From Nipponacmea schrenckii (Eukaryota; Mollusca; Gastropoda; Lottiidae): a stretch of 64,000 nucleotides of DNA. This document shows positions 35,531 through 48,228 of this stretch, one piece after another (position 1 is the first letter of the stretch; each line of letters opens with the position of its first letter). The notes under the pieces were generated by a model. It was not told the origin of the DNA. It saw nothing but the letters and a program-made list of their open reading frames with translations, and searched no databases. Made by a program: the position numbers and the translations under genes. The stretch is taken from positions 9,562,208 to 9,626,207 of the forward strand of contig CM060203.1 in NCBI GenBank assembly GCA_030562195.1. Reading direction: 5' to 3'.

Positions 35531-38500
35531 TATCGACTTATCATCTTGTGCATTTGTACGAAATGACTCTTGGTATATTTTGTAGTTTTGGGGAATTTTT
35601 GTCAAAATTTTCCACTGAATGTATTAGGTTATCCATACTAACAGTAGCCCACGTATTGATACTGTTGTAGTGACTGGGGTGTCGAACTCCACCAATATCA
35701 AGTTCGACACTGTTCTATACTCATATATGCTACACATGGATATTTGTTTTACACTGTACAGAGAAAAAGAGCGATAGAAAGGGATTATTATACATTAAGC
35801 CGCATTAATTAGAAAAATAACTCCTTTATGGTTCATTATTAATGATAATGCCACTAATTATCTCGGCTTATTAACAAAAATGACACTGTCACGCACACAA
35901 CTTCACTTTTGAAGGTCTATAGTACATGTCGAAGCTTTTGAGGACTCTTCTTCACATCATCAGCATAATATGCTCAACTTTATAATAAAAGCAGTTACCG
36001 GTACCGGTACTTGGAATTTTCTCGAGCAAGTAATTTCTTGGATGCAAATTCCACAACACCAGTGGCTTTAAAGAAAATATTATTTTTTCGACACTCGACT
36101 TTACTGACCCCTATCACCCAAACTGTGAATGTCAACATTACCTCACACGATTTTTACCATGGCTTGAATGAGATTCTAAAATGTATTAACTTATGTTTTA
36201 ATGTGATGTGTCAAATGTAATAATTTCCTGCATGAGAAAATATATCTTTTCATTTCCTGTTTTGAAGGTTGCTTTTTGACTTTTATAGTGTTTTGAATAT
36301 AGAAGTTAAGTGATTTGACAATTTAAACTGTATATTATTTCAACGAGTTACTATTTTAGAAAAGTTTAAACAGTTATTGGATATGACTTTACGTTAATAC
36401 TAATAACGTCATTAAATGGAAATGAATAACACTTTTAACCAATCAGAATGTGGGAGTAAAGATAATAATCATTCTTGTTGTTGAAATTACATTTTCAAAT
36501 GATACCATCTAATTATTATTGGTTGCTGTTTTTTAGACCTCTAAAAAATGATATGATATAAATATATTTTCGAATCTTAATAATATGGAAATCAAACAGA
36601 TTTTTTCTTATACTATCAACTTTGTATGACGTCAATCCCAAATCGAGTCTGCTGATATATAATTTCTAATGAATCGTTATTAGTTTAGTTATTATCGCCT
36701 CGTGCGATATGACGTATCGAATTTTAGATAGCTTCTGCGAACCTGCATCAAATGGTCACGTGATAACACAGAAGCATACTCCTTATATTTAGAATAATGT
36801 TTCATTTCTCAGTTTCATATAGTTTTTTTTTCGAATATCAGGCGATTTTTTCTTTGTCTGTCACTGACGTAACGGGATGACGTGGAATTGCAATTAAGTA
36901 TACTAATGTCATATCAACTTCAACCCATCAAACTGTCTGTTTTATAACAAATACGAACAAATTCCACTTGCTTGTCATTTAATTAGATCCCGTCTTCAAG
37001 AAAACAAAACACAAAAATATCGGAAAATCGAAGAGAGACATTGTTAGACATGAAAGTCCACCAATCAAATGAGCTGCAGTTTGGCCTCATGGAACGTGCT
37101 ATGTCATCGTTTATCGTCTATCCGCATTTGACCAATAATACCATTTTAACCTGGTTTAAAATCATCTTGGGAGCTCAAATGTCTGCAGATTGTCAACTAT
37201 TTGATTATTTACCATGGTAACCAGTATGACAACGAGAAAAGATTTAGAAAATTTGCATCAATCGTTTGGATATTAGTCTAGATATCTAATCACACCGTAG
37301 ATTTAAACACACTTTTCAAACTTAGACTGCCATGTTGTATTCGATCGTGTCCTGCATAATAAAATGTCATATTCGGATGATATAATGTAGGAAGACATGA
37401 CGTGTCGAGATAAGTAGGCCTAAATATTTTCATTTTGGAAGAGCCTCATTCCATTATGGTCTTCTTATTTGGTTCTGCTATAGAATATTTATCACTTTCA
37501 ACGTTTCAGTGTGGCTCATAATAGTTATAAGTATATTAGGCTATAGGTAACAATGATAATAACAATAAGGATTAACTGCGATAAATATCAAAGGGGCAAT
37601 ACAGGTAGTATTTGTAATTTCTGTGACCTATTAAAAATTGACAGATAATGATTTATAAGTCGTTTGTTGAACCTGACCTTTTTATTTAAATATCTTCAAG
37701 GTCATCTGGTATTGTCCTTGTGGCTAACAAACTGATTGATGACGTCACGTCGCAAGAGGTGTCCGTGCTGTAACCACATGGACGACAGCTGGACTTTGCT
37801 GCCTTTGGTCACTATTCGTACTTAAGAGTTGGCGTGCCATTCGCTTCTATCTCCTTTTTGTGAAGAGTGTATAATTTGCATATTATATTAGGTGTTTGTT
37901 CGCCTAATGCGCGTGATTAAAATCCCTATAGGGAGGTGGGATTTGTGTTATAATGGCACTTGTCAAAGACATTTAAAACGATACAATCTTTCATTGTCTA
38001 TTGTCTTTTTAACATAAATTGTAATCAGTAAAATAAAATTTTGAGGTAATGTAAAGTGCGTTTTAAAATTTGATAATATGATTTAAAATACAATACTGGT
38101 CTTGTTTTGACGTCATAAAACGGAAACCATGACTATAATTTTAAGATAATTATCAGCATGGCAAAGGACCCCATATGGGCATTTAATCATACTCTCAACC
38201 CAATATGCACTCTCAAATACACTTAATGTAACGTTGGGAATATTAGGAAATGGCAAATGAACTAATACTTGAAATTATAAGTTATTTCTATAATTTGAAT
38301 TATTTTGAATGAACTCTTCAATCTGAAGGTAAACACATGCCATTATGGCTTCTTCCATAAGAGAAGAATTGATATTTAGAATAAAATTTCACTTATACTG
38401 TTTTAACGAAATGATTTTCGAAATTTCTGATATATACATAGTGGATATGGTGTAGCATTATTTGATTTATTTTTACACAACCTTTTATAAAATTTGATGT

Positions 38501-41500
38501 ATTTAAGCACAATTTTGTACACATTGACATAATTGAATACACTTTATAACATTGAAACGTGTTTATCAGTATGAAAAAGAGCACAATAAATATAATTATG
38601 CCATATTTGATGGTTTCAAACAAAACTATTACATGTATACATGTAAATGCATATATTATTATGTTAAATCCTACGAAATGGTTTTTAAGCTATTAAAACA
38701 CAAATTAGAATTCGAAAATGTAGTTAGTTTGGCTTTGTTTGAAAACAATACTATTTGAAATGTACATGCAATGGTATCGATTTATATAAAATACGACAAC
38801 GACTGAGGTTAGTGATTAGTATTTCTTTTTGTAATAACCTGTATAAATCACACGTTGCCTTGAGCAGTGTATTATCTATTTGTATTCACCTGATTTACAT
38901 AAATATGATATTAAACTTCTTAATTAATAGTATTGTCAACCGACGTGTTATAAGTTAAGTATATTAACTTTTCAACCAAATTAAGATATTTGGTATAATT
39001 CCTATTTTCATACTTTATTTATAAGACTACAGAGGAATGTTTCTTGAAACTTACAACAATGTTTCTGTAGAAGAAACACACCCTGCATCAAAATTGAAGC
39101 TTATCTTTGCTTCTCACTTTGTCATGGTCCCTTTAAACCTTTCATTATAAATTATATAGAACGCACAAAAGGTTAAAAGCACACTCCATAGAATTGATGT
39201 TTTGCATACTTTTTGAAAATTATACAAGAAGCCTTTGGTTTCCTCCCGAGGGACGATCTGGTTGGAATTCCTTACACTAAATAACTTTAAAGCAGCTTTA
39301 AATTTCACGTTTGTATTAAAAAGAAAAAGAAATTCTGTTAATTCGTAATTTTTAGAAGTCAAAATGTGGTATCTTGATGTGTTTGCGAAAAAAATTAATA
39401 TGAGAAATTACACTTCAAAATAATTGTACTCAATCACCTTCATTTTGGGAATCAAAGAAATCTGAATAAAATGTAATGTTTGCATATTGTAGTCAGTAAT
39501 AATGTGACAGTTATGATGTTTTCCTTGCGACATAAAACAACCACTAAGTGACCAACTACTCATAAAATACCTGTCACTTGACCCCGTACTTTTGACAAGT
39601 TGACCCCGCAGTTAAATTTACTAACCCCTTTTGAAATAGGCTTCGGTTTGATAACGTGAGAAACGAAAAGTTGGGGATTTCTGAACAATACACTCTATTA
39701 TTTCGATGACGTCACTAGTGTTCTTTTTTTCTGTCGGAAACAAAAGAGAAAATATCGAAGTAAGGAGACTGTTTATTCCGGCGTAAATGACACGTGATTT
39801 GTATAAATGTGCCAATATAGTGACATGTGTCGTTGATTAACTGCAAGGCGAGGAAAATAGGAATTTATGATTCTAAGTTAGTTTGCAGGATTGTACATGA
39901 TGGAAATTCTTGAACGGTACTTTAAAAAAATTAAATAAAGTTGTATCATCCATATATAGAAAAAACCAGTAAATTGGAGAAAAAAATTAAATAATATTCA
40001 CCACCATCACAATCACATTTGAGGCTGTTTGACAACAATGTAGTAATGAACGTTTCATTTTCTCTATTCATTATTAAAAGTTGATATAAACCAACAGACA
40101 GGAAAATCGATTTTTCTAATATTTTATTCACTTCCAAATACTGGATATATTATACCAGATATTGAAATATATTGCTAAAAAGATAATATTAAAAAGCTTC
40201 ATTATATATTTTCTAGCTATAAATACATGAAAATGTTAAAAATCGAGATCTTTTGACGAACTATCGAAACTAAATATTAGCCTTTTTAGTGGCAGCCTGC
40301 AGTTAAATACACGGGCAGCTTCGCGACAGATTTTGGGTTAGTTTCTGTAAACAGTCATCAAATAAGACATTCTGTTAAAATGGCTATAACGACGTAAACG
40401 TTGGTTTCCACGCATCAAACATTTTGAAATACCAATACTTCTTGTGAAGAATGTTTTTTGGAACTGGAATATATTTTTATTTCCCGCCAAAATAGTCACA
40501 CTTCAAGAGCAGACGAGAAAATAATGAAGTAAAATTGACAAAACCAGGCTATCAAGAAACCATTTACACGTCATATGATTGACAGAGTTCGAATGGGTTC
40601 AACTATTGCTGAGCAAGTGACCAATTAGCAATGGTCAATTATTAACGGACAGCCTACAAGCTTTCTTCCGGTATTCTTTTCTCAGCTGGATTATGATCGT
40701 AATTGCCTGATCTTGTCCGTCATTTGATAGTATCTGCAATCTGGGTTGACCATTGTGATATGGAATGAAACTAGTGATTTCATCATACTGGCTTGTATTA
40801 AGATTCTACAGTATAATAATATAATCGATACAGAAATTGAATATCCATCTTGGATACATCGAAGTAGACGCACTTCAGTATAGGTCTATATACTTTGATA
40901 TCTTCTTAACTCGTCTGTAGCACTGACACTATGACAAGTCTTAATAAATCGATAGTTTAGAAATCAGTTGTAAACAAAAGGACTTGTTCCTAAGCTAGCA
41001 GTAACGTGGGCGTTTTTATAATATTGTAGGAAATGAAACATTACTAGCATATAAACAGTAAGTGCATCACAATATAACCCTAACCCTATTTTCGACAATT
41101 AAACGCTGATTAGAGCCTTCAAAGAAAGAAAAGTTATAATATAATAATATATCCCATGTTTACTTGACAAAATAAATATTGCGCTGAAGATAAACATAAC
41201 CAAGACCAAGAGAGTTTTTAAGTCTTATAGTCAACCGGTAAATCCACATTATTCAATATGTCTATTTTCCCATGAAATATATTTCATGGTTTATTAATTA
41301 CAAATGTAAATTGTTTGACCTCTGTCCACCTCGATATATAACTGACATTGTTTTCTATAATAATATAAGCACTATTAGTTCTGTGACCACCTGAAGTATA
41401 CCGACTTAAAATCCTCTTTGTTCCAATGTGGTACGAACCACTAGTTTTATTTTTTCTTGACGCTTCTTCAAAGGAATTGGCTCCAGGCCATCTCGTGCGA

Positions 41501-41704
41501 TGAAAGGGGAAGATAACCGTCTTTAAACCATTATTAATTCAATGATTGATTATTTAGTTTTCGCCAGAACGGATTGTTTGAACGTTTCTTTACCTTTGTT
41601 ACTCTCCATCTAATCGGATTTTTAAGTTAGTTATAAGTGATAATGGTTAATGTAATGTTATGAAAGCATATACAATATAACGAATAATTATTTCTGTATT
41701 TCAG
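35531..41704 (+). other. Probable 5' intron of gene 2, otherwise non-coding
   Basis: If gene 2 starts at the block before 35530, this is its first intron. It ends in acceptor TGTATTTCAG. It holds four TGACGTCA palindromes (36627, 37740, 38108, 39717), one TCACGTGA (36756) and two perfect palindromes (38629-38646 and 41270-41289). No gene seen. Confidence 0.35.
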
Positions 41705-41816
41705 ATGCACAAATCAAAAAAGATTAAAATTGGGGATGTAAATCCACATCTACTATGTGTTTTATGTGGTGGATATTTTGTGGATGCGACAACTATTATA
41801 GAATGTTTACATTCTT
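41705..41816 (+). CDS. Psc/Bmi1-like: Gene 2 exon with start codon, first half of RING
   Basis: It follows acceptor TTTCAG and ends at donor GTAAGT. The 112 coding bases equal those of gene 1. Zinc ligands C18, C21, C34 and H36 are present. Confidence 0.93.
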
Positions 41817-44800
41817 GTAAGTATTATGATATTGATGCAGGATTAAAAAGAATTAAACCCCGCGATGTAGAGTAATAACAAAATGAGGTAGGGCAATAAC
41901 AAGATGAAGTAAAAAATGAAACTAGATGGAGTAATACAGGACCAGGTGGAGAAATAACGTAACGAGATAGAGTTATAACGGAACGAGATGGAGTTATAAC
42001 GGAACGCGAAGGAGTATTGCCGAAACGAGTTCAAGTAATAACAAAATAAGATGGAGAAAGGTTCGTGAAATACCGAAACGAGATAGAGTATTAACGAAAC
42101 GAGATAAAAAAAATAACGGAACGGAATAAAGTACTAATGAAACGAGATAACGAAACGTTCTACAGGAATAACAAAACGAGATAGAATTCTAACTTTCCGA
42201 AAGAAAAGTCGTAAAAAAACTAAATTTGGAGTTTGGGTTGTTAACAGATAGGTGTAAAACTGAAGCAAATAAAGAAAACAGAAAAAAAATTCTATTTTGT
42301 ATGGTGTCCTTTTTTTAAATGTTTCATATACGAACCTTGTCGTTAAATTTATGTACTGTAACAACTGTTTTTATTTGTTTTAGTTTGTAAAACGTGTATA
42401 ATACGTTATCTTGAATCCAACAAGACGTGCCCTAGCTGTGACGTACTCATACATAAAACACGACCTCGCTTAAATATCAGGTCAGTATATGAAAAAAAGA
42501 GCTTTAGGTTTATTATAATAGCGCATATTTCTGATGATTTATAAGTCGGCTAATTAACAGTTGATAGACAATAGTTAATCATCTTTAAGAAGAAATGACG
42601 TATATTTTTCAAATTTTGCACCGTGCTCTCCTTGGTGCATTGCCCTCATATCACAGCTGCCTGCTGCAAAATGCAATTTATTGGTGTATCAAAAATAAAA
42701 TATGAAGTCATAATGAGTCACGTAATAACATCTTCTATCTACACACTTTTAAAATCATAAATTCTTAAAAGTGCTTTTCTTTTGTTATAGGTCTGACAAA
42801 ACTTTACAGGATATTGTTTATAAGTTGGTACCAGGATTATATAAGAGTAAGTTTTCCATAATTTTGTGACATTACTGAGTAAAGCATCAGGGAAATTAGA
42901 AAGATTTTCAATTGATAATTTTAAGTGCTTATTGAACAGTTATTCTCAAAATGTAATTTTGGATCAAGAGGGAGCTCATGACGTCATTATGTATAGCGTA
43001 CCAGGTGTCCGATACAGAATAAAATTGACTTGTATACTGTATATTATGTTATTATAACAGCGGGAATTCAGGACTTATGTCTTCATCAGCACCTGATCAT
43101 TCCTTTCATGATCAAACTCCATTAACTGGCTCGTGCTTTTCAACCATTGAGGTACAATTTCAAAGAAGACAAACAATTAATTACGGTTCTTAAAAAGAAT
43201 ATAATTTTCTTTGTAGATGAGATGCGAAGACGACGAGAATTCTATAGCCAGTATCCTAATAAAGGTACGTTTTGACTCACTTATTCTCCTATTCTCAGGA
43301 TAGAAAGGGCTAAATACGCCATCAGTCTTGATGAATCTGTATACAGTTGAATGGTATATCCTGTGGTTAGTTTTCAAAAAATTCCTGCCAGTCATTATGA
43401 CCCACTATCATACAGAAATATTTTAACGTATTTACAACATATTATGCACTAAGAACAATCAGTGAATCTTACTAAGTCCACAGTTAGCTTTTATACTGCG
43501 CCCTGAATTTATCCATTTATCTCAATTTCGTTATAAACGATCGAATTTCGGTCTTGTCTTAAGAAAAATGAAAGATAGTAATTAAGGTGAAAGAGATATG
43601 ACTCGGGTTACAATTAGACCATTCAGTATCGGTTCCACTGTGAAAGAATATCAAGCTAATTCTGATGGAATCCCCGTGGTTTCATCATTCAAATATTGAG
43701 TTACATTCAAGTCAAATGATGGGAATTGTAGGTTATTTCTTAGTCTTATGTGTCTTCTTTTATGAGAGTTTTTATTATCGGGTCATAGAAGTGGTCACTA
43801 TTCGTCTGCTGGCCAGTGATAAATTCACAACAAATAACAAGCCAGCTTTGTTAAAAAAAAAATACATGTTTAAAAAGCATGATACTGATCAGAACAAGAT
43901 TAGTGGAGATGATGTTAATGCTCTTATATCAATATTGTGTCATAGCATTTAACGTAAGTTGCATTTGATGATACTGCTTCGCAGTTTGCTTTGCCCAGAA
44001 ACTACTTAAAAAAGTTAAAGACTGTTATTGAAACTTCTGAAATATATTTTAGATAACACCAATTCACCAAGTGAAAAGAGAGGCGATGAAATGGCAGAAA
44101 GATTTATATTTACTGAAAATGAGAAGATTAGTTTAGCTCTGGAATATTGGAGAGAGTAAGTCGTTTCTACTCAAAAGCAATAGCTTTGCTTAGAATTATC
44201 ATATGAAATTTCCTGTAACAAATGTTTATAATAAGTTTTGAGTGAACTTTTCAAGATATATCGAAATTCCTATTCACATTAGAAAGATTAGTTACTTAAA
44301 TGTAATTTTGAAATGTTACTTTTTGAATTTCCAGAGGTATTCCTGATGGAGTTGGGGTGAAGTCAACTGATACAAAGACGAAGTTCGATAAGGAAGAAAA
44401 ACGGAAAACAACAGATGTACGATATCTACAATGTCCTGGTGCACTTACTGTAGCACATTTAAAGAAGTTTATTAGACTAAAGTTTGAGTTACCAGCAAAA
44501 TGCAGGGTATATGTCATCTTTTTTTTTTTTTAAGTCGTTGTCTGATGTGTTTCAATCTTGCATTTTGATATTTTGGGTTATTTTTATACACAGCATGAAC
44601 GGAACTATGTAAAAGTAATCTGAACCATGTAGGCATAGGTTGAAGTTTCTCCTTTGAAGTAATTTGGGAAAAGATTGGTCTGATATTTGTCATATTTTTC
44701 AGATTGATATCTACCATAAGAAGGAAGTGTTGTCAAATTTATATACTCTATTAGATATAGCTTGTATCTTCTCTTGGAAAAGGGTGAGTTGTGATCTACT

Positions 44801-46884
44801 ACATCGTATATCCCTAGATGACAAGAATTACTGATTCTTTATAGATGGTTTACAAGCATTCTTCTTATTTGTTCACAGTTGCTTCATGTCTCTATTTTTG
44901 TGCAATATCAGAGTAAGCACATAACTTTAACTTCGAAAAATACAAGACTTTGTTCTGTTACTTAATGCTACTGTTACCGTTACTAATATTCTTCTTTCAG
45001 CTTGAACCTCTAAGACTATACTACTCCATTTACGAAAACATAATCAAGAAAAGAAAGGTAGAAGAAACGAAAGCAGTAGCTACCATATCCATGGCATCAG
45101 CCGAAACTCAAACCAAGGAAGAAGCCGATGAAGGCTGCAGTGAGCCACAGAAAGTTAAATTGTCGGAAGGCTCAAACGAACATCCGTTTTTAACACCAAC
45201 AGCTACTACTAAAGACTGGAATCCAAGCTTAAATCGAACTTCTTCTACCAGTACTCCTAAACTTTATTCTAAAGTCATTTCACCAACAACTATTTCTGCT
45301 ACACCTGTTGTTTCAGAACACCAAAGCCAAACTATACCATCTACAAAATCTCTTATTCAGACAACCTTAACGTCAAAACTTCCACCCCAGAATTTCATCA
45401 AATCTAAAACCATTTCTAAAACGACTGTTGTAAAGCCTCCAAAGCAAAACCAGAAATCAACCCTAAAACGATTGAGTTACCAACCGGCTAAGATTGCTCC
45501 AAAACTTCAAACGAATCCAAGTCCAAATCGACTTCTGAATCAACATACTGAAATAAAGAATCAATTAACAGTTCAGTCTCCGAATATAGTAAAGCCAGTC
45601 GAAAAACCTGGGCAAGCTCAGACCGTTCGTTTACTAGTCAACAATAAGACTGTATTGAATCAAGTGACTAGTGCTGCCCCGGTTAAAATCACACAAAGAC
45701 CAAATTTACAGCAGACTGTTATCCATAACACAGACAAAAATACCAATTTAGTTACAAATGTAACAACCAAACAAAATACAAGCATAGGTCAGCATGGGCC
45801 TGTTTCAGTATCAGTAAATCTACCACAGAACACATCTGTAAAGGCTATATCTACTTTATCTAATCAAACTTGTACTGGAAGTTTAAAAACTGCCCAACAA
45901 TTTTCAGCGAAACAAGTTGCAGCATCTCCAACTACGTCTTCCGTTGACAGCACTCAACCAATCCAATCATCTGTCAAATCCCCAGAAACCCTTCAAAAAG
46001 CCGTTAGTGTCGCATGTAAGCAACCTAAATGCGTAACTCCGAAAACTGTAACCGCTAATATTGGAAATGGTAATGGACCTTTGAAAGTAAACATGATGGA
46101 CCTTAGTTCTGTACCGGAAGGCGCTGTGATTCGTAGTGTTAGACCAAATGATAGCATGATGCTCAGTCATTTAGGATCAAAAAGTGCTAATACTCATTCT
46201 GTGAAATCATCCACTCCAAATGTTGAAAAACATTCTAATAATCAGTCCAAAACTGCAACTACTAATAGTTCGTTTAATGGAAAGGCAGTACATCCCATGC
46301 CGAATGTAACCGGGATGCCAGTACCGAATACGTCAAAAGCAAACGGAAGACCAGTAACACCAAAACCTAATTCTATTTCTAGACCCCCAACTCCACAAAT
46401 GAATAATGTTACTAGACCTGTAACTCAAAAAGTAATCAACGATTCCAGGCCTAATACTCCCAAATTAAATGGCGCTTCTAAACAAAATACTCCGAAAGTG
46501 AATGGTTCATCTCGAGCTGCAACCCCTGTCTCAGTAGGCAGTGATTTAAATCAATTAAAACTTATTGCACCTAAGCCTATTCTTCCTAAAGAGGATGTTA
46601 GAGCTTCGCCACCATCAGTAAACCCAGATCTACGCTTATCAATGGCATATGCCAAAGTGCAAACTGATAAGAGACCCATTCCGACGATAGACTCTAGTTC
46701 AAGTGATATCTGTGAAGAGATTCGCCAACGAAAATTGGCTCGAATGGACGAACCATTGAATTTGGTAAAACGTGACCAAGATAAAAAGAAATCGCTATCT
46801 CCAGTGAACGGGAGTGTCTCTCCCAATGTCTCACCTATTAACAATCCATTGCCAATGGTGGTAGGGTCTATGGGTGGTATATGA
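41705..46884 (+). CDS. Psc/Bmi1-like: Gene 2: Polycomb-group RING finger protein (PCGF2/4, Psc/Bmi1 family), 8 exons, 850 aa
   Basis: Exons 41705-41816, 42384-42480, 42791-42846, 43217-43264, 44053-44155, 44335-44506, 44703-44783 and 45001-46884 join in phase to 851 codons including TGA. The RING at residues 18-56 keeps all eight zinc ligands at BMI1 positions. [18 protein letters not shown] and EMRRRREFY follow, both typical of PCGF2/4 proteins. RAWUL spans ~175-235 ([18 protein letters not shown] to [10 protein letters not shown]). A KKRKV nuclear signal is at 239-243, then a ~600-residue Ser/Thr/Pro/Lys tail with six 11-residue TP repeats. Role by family: PRC1 core subunit, RING1 partner. 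It lies in tandem with gene 1 and converges on gene 3. The ATG is the first codon after an acceptor, so the 5' UTR is spliced. The RING exon is nearly identical in DNA to that of gene 1. Confidence 0.94.
41865..42185 (+). repeat. ~21-bp tandem repeat in gene 2 intron 1
   Basis: Units like AACGAGATGGAGTTATAACGG recur from just after the RING exon donor through ~320 bases with variable length. They are absent from the equivalent intron of gene 1. Confidence 0.85.
42384..42480 (+). CDS. Psc/Bmi1-like: Gene 2 exon 2, second half of RING
   Basis: 97 bases, acceptor TTTTAG, donor GTCAGT. It encodes [19 protein letters not shown], completing the C3HC4 RING. Confidence 0.94.
42791..42846 (+). CDS. 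Psc/Bmi1-like: Gene 2 exon 3, PCGF linker
   Basis: 56 bases, acceptor TTATAG, donor GTAAGT. It encodes [18 protein letters not shown]. Same length as in gene 3. Confidence 0.92.
43217..43264 (+). CDS. Psc/Bmi1-like: Gene 2 exon 4, basic helix
   Basis: 48 bases, acceptor TTGTAG, donor GTACGT. It encodes [15 protein letters not shown]. Length and phase identical to gene 3. Confidence 0.92.
43665..43952 (+). other. Open frame in gene 2 intron with decayed EF-hand-like end
   Basis: A 95-codon frame between gene 2 exons 4 and 5 ends [20 protein letters not shown]. It resembles a calcium-binding EF-hand loop (D.D.N..I...D) with the usual Gly at loop position 6 missing. The first half looks random. 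It may be a relic of an unrelated gene or chance; it is not part of the PCGF reading frame. Confidence 0.25.
44053..44155 (+). CDS. Psc/Bmi1-like: Gene 2 exon 5, linker
   Basis: 103 bases, acceptor TTTTAG, donor GTAAGT. It ends in the hydrophobic stretch [11 protein letters not shown], which corresponds to the EIISLSIEF region of BMI1. Confidence 0.9.
44335..44506 (+). CDS. Psc/Bmi1-like: Gene 2 exon 6, linker fused to RAWUL first half
   Basis: 172 bases, acceptor TTCCAG, donor GTATAT. It contains a Lys-rich linker, then [18 protein letters not shown]. Genes 1 and 3 have an intron between these two parts. Confidence 0.92.
44703..44783 (+). CDS. Psc/Bmi1-like: Gene 2 exon 7, RAWUL second half
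   Basis: 81 bases, phase 0, acceptor TTTCAG, donor GTGAGT. It encodes [20 protein letters not shown] and ends in FSWKR. Confidence 0.94.
45001..46884 (+). CDS. Psc/Bmi1-like: Gene 2 last exon, end of RAWUL plus ~600-residue disordered tail
   Basis: The 1884-base open exon after CTTTCAG begins [20 protein letters not shown], then runs through a Thr/Ser/Gln/Asn/Pro-rich tail. It has a W-N-P-S-L motif (45217-45231), a run of 11-residue TP repeats (46348-46533) and PLNLVKR near the end. Stop TGA at 46882. Confidence 0.94.
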   Translation, partial: LEPLRLYYSIYENIIKKRKVEETKAVATISMASAETQTKEEADEGCSEPQKVKLSEGSNEHPFLTPTATTKDWNPSLNRTSSTSTPKLYSKVISPTTISATPVVSEHQSQTIPSTKSLIQTTLTSKLPPQNFIKSKTISKTTVVKPPKQNQKSTLKRLSYQPAKIAPKLQTNPSPNRLLNQHTEIKNQLTVQSPNIVKPVEKPGQAQTVRLLVNNKTVLNQVTSAAPVKITQRPNLQQTVIHNTDKNTNLVTNVTTKQNTSIGQHGPVSVSVNLPQNTSVKAISTLSNQTCTGSLKTAQQFSAKQVAASPTTSSVDSTQPIQSSVKSPETLQKAVSVACKQPKCVTPKTVTANIGNGNGPLKVNMMDLSSVPEGAVIRSVRPNDSMMLSHLGSKSANTHSVKSSTPNVEKHSNNQSKTATTNSSFNGKAVHPMPNVTGMPVPNTSKANGRPVTPKPNSISRPPTPQMNNVTRPVTQKVINDSRPNTPKLNGASKQNTPKVNGSSRAATPVSVGSDLNQLKLIAPKPILPKEDVRASPPSVNPDLRLSMAYAKVQTDKRPIPTIDSSSSDICEEIRQRKLARMDEPLNLVKRDQDKKKSLSPVNGSVSPNVSPINNPLPMVVGSMGGI

Positions 46885-48219
46885 CAATCACCGTATAGTC
46901 ACTTCCGCCGGAGCTAATAACAACCGGAAGTGTAAATAGTTATATATTATAGTATAAAAATTGTTGTTTATTTATTTTTTCTATGTTGATGACACTGAAA
47001 GGATTATTAAGTGAAAGCAGTGTATAATTTAGATTATAGAAGTAATGATTTAAAGTTAAACTATAGTGTATTAGTACAGCGACATTCTCTGCTCCCCAAG
47101 TCTCATTCAAAACATCAAAGACGTGTAGGTTGTATCTTCTGATATAACAGAAACGTCTTCTGTGACGCGTTTAAAAAGACGACAACAAATTTTGCCGTCA
47201 TTCAGAGGACATTATCTAAATCGCGTGTAGAGGATGACATTATACTCCATTTCAGTCTTTAGAGGACACAGTGTGATTGATTTCCAATAACAGTTGATTC
47301 TGAATGAAATCAAACCATTCGAATAGACCAGCAAATATACTTAAGTAAGACTTACACTGAAACAAATGGTTCTTGATGTAAATTGTTGAATATCGTTGCA
47401 TATTCGTCTGTAATTAGACCTACGTACATAAGATCATTTATTCAGTATGGAGTATATCTTTCCGGTAATTTAAACATACTTTGAAACATTGTGTAAATAT
47501 ATAACTCAATAGTTTATTTATGTGATGGCGTCATTACTGCTATTTAAAGAAATGCCAAATATAATGTTTAATGATAAATGTAATACTGATATCAAGGTGT
47601 TTAAAATTATTTTTGTAAAGGCCTAATAGCCAGGTGAAGTGGGAAAGAATAACACAGATTCTAGTGTCATTCTGCAAGCAAGATTTAAGTAATTCACTAC
47701 AGGCCTATGTTTTTATGCGTTTTCATGTACATCGAATATTTCGTAGAATAGACGTTATGCTTCTAAAGTCGCGTGATACGAAAACAAAAAAGTCCACTTG
47801 ATTATCTGTCGGTCACCTGGGTTGTCTCTGTACAAATTTGAATAAAAAAGAAACGAAATTTCAAATTTTAAACATGAATGAATGAAATTGATTGTGGGTA
47901 CTTAATAACTTTAATAACCTTACCCGTGAAAAAAGAATTGAATGCCAGTATCGCTTCCGGTACAAATAAGGTGTTGACCTTTGGCTGACCTTGTCAAATA
48001 AAGCGGCTTAATGTTAGGGGCATTTGTTATTGGAGCTGTTAATTATATTATTACATTTTTCTCGGGTTTAAAAGTCTTTGCAATTCTTACACCTGATTGG
48101 TTATTTCGTCGACCTGGGAAATATACTTTTAATTTCTAATTCAAAACTATATAGGTAGTTTGATAGTCATTTTCAAATAATATCAGTAAAAATTTATTAA
48201 ACGAAAACTGCTTAAATTC
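46885..48219 (+). other. 3' UTR and downstream region of gene 2
   Basis: Non-coding. AATAAA occurs at 47841-47846 and 47997-48002; either could end the transcript. I cannot choose between them. Confidence 0.5.
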
Positions 48220-48228
48220 AAATAGCCA

